18,798 bases of DNA from positions 1 to 18,798 of the forward strand of contig JAKQQP010000552.1 of assembly GCA_029564115.1 (NCBI GenBank), in the 5' to 3' direction. Below are positions 12,958 to 18,798 of this stretch, in pieces. A model generated the notes under the pieces. The model saw only the letters and a list, made by a program, of their open reading frames with translations. It was not told the origin of the DNA and made no database searches. The translations under genes and the position numbers were made by a program. Origin of the DNA: Candidatus Rifleibacteriota bacterium. Its GTDB lineage: Bacteria; Riflebacteria; Ozemobacteria; Ozemobacterales; Ozemobacteraceae. How positions within the stretch are numbered: position 1 is the first letter of the stretch; every line of letters begins with the position of its first letter.

Positions 12958-15060
12958 ATGCCCGACAATTTTATAAAACCTTCGCTTCGCACGCGCGGCT
13001 TTGCCATAATGATAGCTTTGATTATCGGCACGGTTCTGCTGATTCTGGCTGTTTCTCTTTATTCATTCGTCGGGCATCAGCACAACGGTATGCAGACTAT
13101 CGTCAACGGTGAGGTCGCACATTTTCTGGCAGAAGCCGGGATCAACAGCAGCATTGGTGCGGTGCGTGCCAGTATTGCCCGCAGCTTTGCCGGCGATGGC
13201 GGGAAAAGGCTGTCTGAGCTTTTACTGAAGCCAGGTGTTTTTGCTGACGTGTGCATCAATGATATGCTCGACCCGACCTGGAACAAAGACCTTGAAACCT
13301 TTGCCAGAGAGGTTGATAAAGAAGCTTCGATCAGGGTTGACGTCTGGCTGCGTGATTTTGAATTTGCAGAAACAGATGTTTCTGTCTGGGCTGACCCGGT
13401 TGCCCGGCAAGGTTTTCTGGTGATCGAGGCTACTGGCGGTTTTAAAAATTCAAAACGCAAAATAGCGATCAAGCGCAGGGTAAGTGTCGCCAGCATTCTT
13501 CCCGGTGTTCTGGCCAAGTTTACCGCCTTCGTTTCAGATGCGGCTCGACGCAATGAAGACAGTTTCAACCTGATTCGCAATGATTATCGCGGCATGATTA
13601 CCGATGGGCCGCGCCCCCTGATGTTTTATAATCATGCGACCCCTGATGCTCCTTTCGAAGCCGGGAATATGGCTGATATCATCAAAGATGAAAAACTTGC
13701 GGACGTCTGGCAGCGTCGAGGCTGGATCTGGCTTGGCGGCCGTCGCGTCAGGCTGAATCTCTGTTCTGGCGCCGGCGATCTCGGTGAAATTTTCCACTTT
13801 TATGATGTCAGCAATCCTAACGTCTTTTCGCCGGTTAAGTTTGTAACTCCGGCAACTGAGCTGCCGCCGGCTTTTTCTGCGCCTGTCAGAATACCATGGG
13901 ACAAAAGTAACGAATCGATCAGGCAGGTGAGCTACAGTTTCGGGCACAGCTTTGTGATCGATGGCTTTCATGATCGCAGCAGTCGCCTTGAAACGGATGC
14001 AATGTATGAGGGAAACATTCTCTCAGCCGGCGAAAAAAATCATTACAGCTCGAAGTCTTCAATTCTGCATCTTTATGGTGATGCCCGCCGTGGCTACCAA
14101 TCACGCACCCGCATTTTTGGGCAGGTTTATGCTGCTTTTATAAGGTTTGCCAACCTCGAAGTCAAGCCCGAAGAAACCGATGTTGCAGCTATGTTTGCGG
14201 CTGCAAATCCGCCACCGTTATATCTTCTGCGTTCGATTCCCGAAAAGGCATACAATAATTCGGTGGATATTCTCGAGGTTGGCCGCAGAAGCGTCGGTGG
14301 CCCGCTGCTGAAATCAGGCATGCTTTGTAAAACCTACAGTGAATATGCACAGCTGATGAGCCGGGTGGTTGAATACCCTTATATAGAGGCTTATAACAGC
14401 ATGCAGGATGTCTATGACGCCAGGCCTGGTCGAACTTTTCCCTCTTCGGCCGGCTTGTTCAAAGCTGATTCATCCAGCCAGGTCGAGTTGCAGCGAGGTT
14501 CGCATGTGTTTTTTCAGGGGCGCCCTTCGGCTGAAAGTGTAGTACAACTTATTTCAGGTCGAGTTCAGGCCGAAATCGACAGTGTCGGCGAATTCTGGGA
14601 AAAATATCTGAATCAGCAGGGTGAACTCGAGCTGAATTCCATTGTCAGAATAAGAAATCCCAGGGGCATAGACATGCAGATTCCGCCCGTAGGCAAGGCG
14701 CAGCCGCTGGTTGTGAAAGGTGGTGGCGCCATCGTTCTCGAAAACGGCAACATGGTTCTGCGTGGTATCAGATGCAGCTCCCCAGACCAGGCTCTTACAT
14801 TGGTATTGCGCGGTAGCGGCTCGGTCTCTTTTGCTTCAACCCAACCCAACCACGTAAATTTGATTGCGCCGGAGGCAGAGCTTGCTTACGGCTCAAAGTT
14901 CGAGATTTTCGGAACTTTGTGCGTCGGCTCCGTTTACGCAGATCACCGTTTTCAGGGCGGAACAGTCCGCTACCGGACCGGACAGGATCCGACAACGCCA
15001 GGTTATGACAAATTTTATCGGATTTTTATCGACCCTCAGGATTCTTACTGGAATGAATAG
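12958..15060 (+). CDS. Large prepilin-like (PilX/GspK-type) protein
   Basis: This 700-residue protein begins with a short basic leader (MPDNFIKPSLRTRG). A prepilin-type hydrophobic helix follows (FAIMIALIIGTVLLILAVSL), with Gly as the last leader residue and Phe as the first mature one. Mature position 5 is Ile instead of the usual Glu, a feature of GspK/PilX-like minor pilins at the filament tip. After the helix comes EVAHFLAEAGINSS, typical of such proteins. The remaining roughly 600 residues are an extracytoplasmic, beta-rich region I cannot assign; it is longer than GspK (usually about 300). The last 8 bases overlap the next prepilin gene. It probably belongs to a type II secretion or type IV pilus-like filament. 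No assembly ATPase, peptidase or secretin is present here. Confidence 0.8.
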   Translation: MPDNFIKPSLRTRGFAIMIALIIGTVLLILAVSLYSFVGHQHNGMQTIVNGEVAHFLAEAGINSSIGAVRASIARSFAGDGGKRLSELLLKPGVFADVCINDMLDPTWNKDLETFAREVDKEASIRVDVWLRDFEFAETDVSVWADPVARQGFLVIEATGGFKNSKRKIAIKRRVSVASILPGVLAKFTAFVSDAARRNEDSFNLIRNDYRGMITDGPRPLMFYNHATPDAPFEAGNMADIIKDEKLADVWQRRGWIWLGGRRVRLNLCSGAGDLGEIFHFYDVSNPNVFSPVKFVTPATELPPAFSAPVRIPWDKSNESIRQVSYSFGHSFVIDGFHDRSSRLETDAMYEGNILSAGEKNHYSSKSSILHLYGDARRGYQSRTRIFGQVYAAFIRFANLEVKPEETDVAAMFAAANPPPLYLLRSIPEKAYNNSVDILEVGRRSVGGPLLKSGMLCKTYSEYAQLMSRVVEYPYIEAYNSMQDVYDARPGRTFPSSAGLFKADSSSQVELQRGSHVFFQGRPSAESVVQLISGRVQAEIDSVGEFWEKYLNQQGELELNSIVRIRNPRGIDMQIPPVGKAQPLVVKGGGAIVLENGNMVLRGIRCSSPDQALTLVLRGSGSVSFASTQPNHVNLIAPEAELAYGSKFEIFGTLCVGSVYADHRFQGGTVRYRTGQDPTTPGYDKFYRIFIDPQDSYWNE

Positions 15061-15496
15061 AAGTCACAGAACCGGTTTATCGTTGATTGAAATAGTGCTG
15101 TCGATGGGCATTCTTTCGTTGATTATGCTGCCTGTGTTTATGACTTTTTCATCCGGCAATATCAACATTCAGGTTACCGAGTCTGAGTTTAGAGCTCACG
15201 CTGCGGCGCTCGAACTGATGGAACAAATTATTTCTCTGCCTTTTAAACTGATCAAGGCGGGAGAATATGATGCCGGGCAGATAATTGAAGGTCGGTCTTT
15301 CGCCGGCAGTCCTGTGATCTTCAGGATCAGCGATAACCCTGATTTAAAGCCGGCGCTTAAAATAGAAGAGATAAAACGTGAAAATAAAGTCGTATTCAAA
15401 AAAATAACCGTTACCATTGCTTATCCTTCGGCTCGTGCCTCTGACAGAATGCGTGATTTTACCCTGAAAACTCTGGTGGCAAATGAAGACATCTGA
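15053..15496 (+). CDS. Prepilin-like protein (PilV/GspI-type)
   Basis: The start at 15053 (MNRSHRTG...) is chosen because it puts a short basic leader before the prepilin signature; upstream in-frame codons only add residues that overlap the previous gene. The product has 147 residues. Cleavage after Gly8 leaves LSLIEIVLSMGILSLIML with the conserved Glu at mature position 5, the N-methylation motif of type IV pilins and pseudopilins. The rest is a short globular domain, with AALELMEQIISLPF and a strand-rich end KITVTIAYPS. It overlaps the upstream gene by 8 bases and the downstream gene by 14, indicating coupled translation. PilV or GspI type is inferred from size and order. Confidence 0.83.
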   Translation: MNRSHRTGLSLIEIVLSMGILSLIMLPVFMTFSSGNINIQVTESEFRAHAAALELMEQIISLPFKLIKAGEYDAGQIIEGRSFAGSPVIFRISDNPDLKPALKIEEIKRENKVVFKKITVTIAYPSARASDRMRDFTLKTLVANEDI

Positions 15497-16058
15497 ACGC
15501 CGGGTGACCGGTTTTACTCTGACCGAAATACTTGTGGTGTGCGCAGTTTCTGCCACCTTTCTGGCGACTGCCATCATGTTGTTCACAAATTTTCGCCAGG
15601 GCTATTCTCGCAGTGAAAATGTGGCCGTGCTGATGCAGGAAAGCGCACTTTTTTTGGCCAGATTGCGCACTGATCTGAATAATGCTGTTTTAAGCGGCCC
15701 CTCTGCTGACTTTTTGCGGCAGATTCAGGCTGCTCCCGACCAGTTGAGTTTCAATGTCTACAGCAGCAGGCATGGTCGAATTCAGCCCGTTGTGTATAAC
15801 TATGCTGCATTGCCCGACGGCGGACGTCTCAGTCGGCGTGAGGCGAACGAGGGCGAGCGGGTTCTGATAAAAGATCATGTCGCTTCGCTTACCTGGCAGG
15901 TTCAGCTTGAAAGGTTTGCAACTCCGGGTTCTGGAACGTTTCGCATCGGGCTGGCCATTGATCTGCAACTGAAAGCTTCTTTGGGCAAAGAAAAACCTTT
16001 TGCCATCAAAACGACTATTTTCCCGGCCAGGCTGAACCGGCAGCTGAACAGTCGCTGA
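15483..16058 (+). CDS. Prepilin-like protein (PilW/GspJ-type)
   Basis: The 191-residue protein has a leader MKTSERRVTG, then mature FTLTEILVVCAVSATFLATA with Glu at position 5: a textbook prepilin peptidase and N-methylation site. The following region (YSRSENVAVLMQESALFLAR) and the later strands (ASLTWQVQLERF) resemble GspJ/PilW minor pseudopilins. It is the third of three overlapping prepilin genes (14-base overlap with the previous one). It is therefore likely to co-assemble with them at a filament tip. Assignment to J or W type is by size and context; prepilin status is firm. Confidence 0.87.
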   Translation: MKTSERRVTGFTLTEILVVCAVSATFLATAIMLFTNFRQGYSRSENVAVLMQESALFLARLRTDLNNAVLSGPSADFLRQIQAAPDQLSFNVYSSRHGRIQPVVYNYAALPDGGRLSRREANEGERVLIKDHVASLTWQVQLERFATPGSGTFRIGLAIDLQLKASLGKEKPFAIKTTIFPARLNRQLNSR

Positions 16059-16062
16059 CTCT

Positions 16063-16070
16063 CCCCCCCC
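16063..16070 (+). repeat. Homopolymer of eight C upstream of the metallopeptidase gene
   Basis: Eight consecutive C residues lie between the end of the prepilin cluster and the -10 box of the next gene, about 38 bases upstream of that box. Such tracts can change length by slippage. No regulatory effect is shown by the sequence. Confidence 0.5.
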
Positions 16071-16108
16071 TGCCTGAGAAAAGTGCAACGAATTATAAAA
16101 AAAATGCG

Positions 16109-16114
16109 TATAAT
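16109..16114 (+). promoter_or_regulatory. Putative -10 box for the metallopeptidase / paralogue pair
   Basis: A perfect TATAAT occurs 31 bases before the start codon, preceded by TGCG. The -35 position (CAACGA at 17-base spacing) is poor, so the promoter may be weak or need an activator. Confidence 0.45.
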
Positions 16115-16145
16115 TAGATGAAGATATGTACGGCGGGAGGCTTTT

Positions 16146-17354
16146 ATGAACAGAAGACTGATTTGTGCGCTGCTGGCACTGGCTTTTCTTGTATTTGCCG
16201 GCATGACGTCTGTTTCAGCCCAGAGCGGTAATTATCTCGATACCATATATCGCGCCGGTGATTCAGCAGCCTCGGCAATGGGTACTGAAACCGATGTTAA
16301 TTACATCGACGACGATGATCAGCCTCCCGAAATAGTCGACGTCCCCGACCCTGTAGGCGATCCCAGGCAGCAGCAGGCCATAGAAAGGCTCCAGGCAGTC
16401 ATCAACAATCTGCTCCGGATCATCACCGGCAAAATGTGCGGTGCTCGTGTTGTCGTTGTTGTAATACCCTGCGAACGCATTTTCCCGCCATCGCGCCCGC
16501 CAGTGGTTACTGCAACAGCTACTGCCACAATCACTGCTACTGCTACAGTCACTCAGACGGCGACTTCTACCGGCACTGCGACAGCCACTACAACTCAGAC
16601 GGCAACCCAGACAGCCACACAAACACAGACGGCTACACAAACTCAGACCTCAACTCAGAATTCAACTCAAACTCAAACGGTTACAGCTACCCAGACCTCT
16701 ACCCAGGCAGCAACAGACAAAGAAGCCATTCGCGCTGCAGTCAAAGAAAAATACAATATCAGTCTCGAAAACGGTGCCAATAACTGTTCCTGGAGCGAAA
16801 ATCAGCTGCGGGCAGCTGACGAAACCTTTGGCGAGCTTCCGGCATTTTTCCGCCGCTGCACAGATGTCGTTTATCGCGATGGGCAGCCGAACGCCTCTTT
16901 TATCCCGCCGAGTGCTTCGGCTTACGTCATTGTTCCTCAGCGTAAGATTCATATGCTCGATTTGAGCGTGACCATGACACAAAGTGCTTATAATTCGATG
17001 ACAAATCTTTATGGGCGACCGCCGACCCAGGCTGAGCAAATGGCTTATCTGAAGCATAATTTCAAGCGCACTCTCGTTCACGAAATGACCCATTGTTTTC
17101 AAAACACCTACCCGCAGGTTTACCAGAGCTGGTCAAGCACTTTCTGGCCCGGCGGTCGCCTGACAGGCACCTGTCCGACTGGTTATGGCCGCACTCAACC
17201 AGCCGAAGACATGGCAGAGTCTGTTGCCACTTATTACACGGGGGGCACTATTCGCAATGGTGTTTTTGTTGCAAAGAGTGGTGCAACAATGGATCTCAAC
17301 CGATATAATTTTATCAAACGCTATATTATGGATGGCAAGGAATACCTGAATTGA
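16146..17354 (+). CDS. Secreted zinc metallopeptidase-like protein with alternating-threonine linker
   Basis: The 402-residue protein starts with a signal peptide (1-25, cut at VSA/QSG). A short N-terminal motif, YLDTIY (30-35), follows, then a region with two cysteines (near 98 and 111). A linker at 122-187 has Thr at nearly every second residue. The C-terminal catalytic-type domain (about 190-402) contains HEMTH (312-316): His312 and His316 as zinc ligands and Glu313 as general base. EDMAESVATYY places Glu358 as a plausible third ligand, the HExxH...E pattern of gluzincins. The helix ELPAFFRRCTDVVY and the spacing recall lethal-factor-like (M34/ATLF) peptidases, but family membership is unproven. 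GGGAGG lies 5 bases before the ATG. Substrate unknown; it is placed after three prepilin genes and before a non-catalytic paralogue. Confidence 0.83.
   Translation: MNRRLICALLALAFLVFAGMTSVSAQSGNYLDTIYRAGDSAASAMGTETDVNYIDDDDQPPEIVDVPDPVGDPRQQQAIERLQAVINNLLRIITGKMCGARVVVVVIPCERIFPPSRPPVVTATATATITATATVTQTATSTGTATATTTQTATQTATQTQTATQTQTSTQNSTQTQTVTATQTSTQAATDKEAIRAAVKEKYNISLENGANNCSWSENQLRAADETFGELPAFFRRCTDVVYRDGQPNASFIPPSASAYVIVPQRKIHMLDLSVTMTQSAYNSMTNLYGRPPTQAEQMAYLKHNFKRTLVHEMTHCFQNTYPQVYQSWSSTFWPGGRLTGTCPTGYGRTQPAEDMAESVATYYTGGTIRNGVFVAKSGATMDLNRYNFIKRYIMDGKEYLN
16509..16706 (+). repeat. Hexanucleotide-like tract encoding Thr-X dipeptides
   Basis: Codons for Thr alternate with Ala, Gln, Ser, Val, Ile, Gly or Thr for 33 dipeptides (residues 122-187). 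Thr occupies 32 of 33 even positions, the exception being Asn172. The Thr and partner codons vary, so the pattern is kept at the protein level and is not a recent perfect DNA duplication. The first half favours Thr-Ala and the second half Thr-Gln. Confidence 0.85.
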
Positions 17355-17368
17355 AAAGGACTTCTGTA

Positions 17369-18733
17369 ATGAAAAAAATACTGTATATTGTTCTGGCAAG
17401 CTTTATTTTGGTTACTGCCGGTCTTTCTGCCCAGAATGCCAGTTATCTCGATTCGGTATACCAGACGCTCGATAATGCTTCGGCAGAAGATCCTTTGCAG
17501 GCTCTCAAAGATTCGATCAGCGATCAGTTTGGTATCGTGGTCGCTGAGGATCAGGCCGTCAATCAGAATGCCTGGCCCCTGGAATATGTTCAGGCGATCA
17601 AGGAGGTGCTTGAGTCGGTGCCAGCCAGCTTCAGTGCCGCTACCAGGATGATTTTTCTCGATCCATCGCCCATACAGTATGAGATTAAATACGTCGGTTT
17701 TAACGATCAGCACGGCATTGTTCAGATCGGTGCCGGGGTTATGACGCCATCTGTGCTTTATTATAAACGGTTCAAAGAGGTTTACGGCGGCACTCCGACC
17801 GAAGCGCAGCTGCTGGCGCGTTTTAAAACTATTCTGGTGCGTGGTCTGACTTACAGTTTCCTCCAGGAAAACCCCGACGTCGCCAGAAAATATACCGGTA
17901 TTGCCGCTCAGTCAGTGTTTCCGACAAAAGTTTACGGGCCGGCTGCCGAGACGAACATGATAGTCGCTCCGGGCAAATCGCCGGCCTGGGTCGATCTGGC
18001 TTTCGCGACTTCGATGTACTGCACTGACCCGGCTACTCTGCAAAGTCGCTTCAGTGGCCGTTTCAATTTTATAAAAGAAATGGTTATGAATGGTGAGGCC
18101 GTTTCAGGCTGGGATAACAAGCCCATCGACGACGGAACACCCCCAGGCGGTAACGACGATGGCGATGATGGCGGCAGTGTCGAAAAACCTGGTGTACGCC
18201 CGCCTCCCGAGATACCCGATGGAGATTATCTGCCGATTGTGACTCAGGTAGATGTAGGCACTGCAGCCGCCACATTGCCTGCTGAATTTAAAGATGCTCC
18301 AAGTTTGCTTAGCAGCGCTATTGCCGATTTGTTCAATGAATTGCCCAAGTTTTTTTCTACCTGCACCGAAGCCATTGCCTATCTGCCGACAACCGATACG
18401 GACGCGGCCTTTTCATATGAAGGTTACGTGTTTATAACCCAGAACTCGTGGTTTGCCCCCTCCTTCGTTGAACTTGACGACGCAGCACGCAGCAAGCGTT
18501 TTAAGCAGATTCTGCTGCGCGAGATGACACTGCGCTTTCTTTATTTTCACCCCGAAGTGACCGCCAAATGGAAAGAAAAATTCGACCCGAAGATGACTTC
18601 GTTCGATGCTTATACCGATATGACCCAGGCTGCCGTGCTTTATTATTCTGCCCCCGACTATCTGAAACAGGTTAACAACGAGCGTTACGAATTCGTTAAA
18701 ACGGTGATCATGGTCGGCAAAACCTTCGAATAG
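17369..18733 (+). CDS. Secreted paralogue with two zinc-ligand-less metallopeptidase-like domains
   Basis: The ATG at 17369 is preferred over an in-frame TTG at 17351: AAAGGA lies just upstream and a clean signal peptide follows (1-21, cut at LSA/QNA). The product has 454 residues. Like its neighbour it has YLDSVY (26-31) just after the cleavage site. Two domains follow that align with the neighbour's catalytic domain. In domain 1 (about 40-252), ILVRGLTYSFL replaces TLVHEMTHCFQ and Phe212 stands at the third-ligand position. In domain 2 (about 290-454), ILLREMTLRFL keeps only the glutamate and Gln420 replaces the third ligand. Both end with the shared FNFIK/YEFVK...M-x-G motif. An Asp/Gly/Pro-rich linker (about 253-290) joins them. 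Zinc-dependent catalysis is therefore unlikely; a binding, inhibitory or structural role is inferred. Confidence 0.82.
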   Translation: MKKILYIVLASFILVTAGLSAQNASYLDSVYQTLDNASAEDPLQALKDSISDQFGIVVAEDQAVNQNAWPLEYVQAIKEVLESVPASFSAATRMIFLDPSPIQYEIKYVGFNDQHGIVQIGAGVMTPSVLYYKRFKEVYGGTPTEAQLLARFKTILVRGLTYSFLQENPDVARKYTGIAAQSVFPTKVYGPAAETNMIVAPGKSPAWVDLAFATSMYCTDPATLQSRFSGRFNFIKEMVMNGEAVSGWDNKPIDDGTPPGGNDDGDDGGSVEKPGVRPPPEIPDGDYLPIVTQVDVGTAAATLPAEFKDAPSLLSSAIADLFNELPKFFSTCTEAIAYLPTTDTDAAFSYEGYVFITQNSWFAPSFVELDDAARSKRFKQILLREMTLRFLYFHPEVTAKWKEKFDPKMTSFDAYTDMTQAAVLYYSAPDYLKQVNNERYEFVKTVIMVGKTFE

Positions 18734-18757
18734 TCTTTTATTCTGAAAAAGTTTTAC

Positions 18758-18798
18758 AGCCCGCTGCTGAACCTATTCTGCAGCGGGCTTTATTTTTT
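18758..18798 (+). terminator. Strong Rho-independent terminator
   Basis: AGCCCGCTGC (18758-18767) pairs perfectly with GCAGCGGGCT (18780-18789): 10 base pairs with a 12-base loop. The T-rich run TTATTTTTT follows to the end of the window. It ends the metallopeptidase/paralogue unit. Confidence 0.93.

Noticed and set aside
14864..15052. Longer N-terminus for the second prepilin
   Set aside because: This stretch is the end of the large prepilin gene in another frame; the prepilin leader fits only a start at 15053.
16436..16783. Cys/His/Ser/Tyr-rich 115-residue ORF on the plus strand
   Set aside because: It is the Thr-rich linker of the metallopeptidase read in another frame; the odd composition comes from the ACN/CAG codons. 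No ribosome binding site of its own.

Overview
The window looks like a chromosomal segment of a free-living, diderm, flagellated bacterium with balanced base composition. The clues are a lipoprotein with a clear lipobox, several SPI signal peptides, prepilin-like proteins, a flagellin and many TPR/HEAT scaffold proteins. This mix recalls poorly characterised environmental lineages such as Candidatus Riflebacteria, but that is a low-confidence impression: no rRNA or other taxonomic marker is present.

Layout. (1) 1-1010, minus strand: an eroded IS66-family element. The N-terminal part of the tnpC transposase runs off the left edge, preceded by a tnpB that has lost its 5' end. (2) 720-4345, minus strand: a two-gene unit encoding a membrane-anchored TPR protein and a large secreted protein. 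The 3' end of the second gene is fused in frame to the truncated tnpB, so the mobile element has replaced its natural C-terminus. (3) 4346-4527: a divergent promoter region. (4) 4528-5469, plus strand: a complete class II fructose-1,6-bisphosphate aldolase, followed by a strong hairpin. (5) 5551-11586, plus strand: five tightly packed genes of unknown joint function (lipoprotein, TPR plus TerB-like protein, YbjN-like protein, exported TPR protein, HEAT-repeat protein with one membrane segment). (6) 11634-12907: a STAS-domain protein, then a short flagellin with its own promoter and terminator. (7) 12958-16058: three overlapping prepilin-like genes (a 700-residue one lacking Glu5, then two with Glu5). 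(8) 16146-18733: a secreted zinc metallopeptidase-like protein (HEMTH...E) and, 14 bases downstream, a secreted paralogue with two copies of the same domain, both lacking the zinc ligands. A strong terminator closes the window.

The most interesting parts are the active/inactive protease pair with its strictly alternating threonine linker; the five-gene scaffold operon; the in-frame host-gene/transposon fusion; and three genes whose predicted promoter lies so close to the start codon that the mRNA may be leaderless. Everything was read by eye; family assignments rest on recognised motifs and need profile or structure searches.
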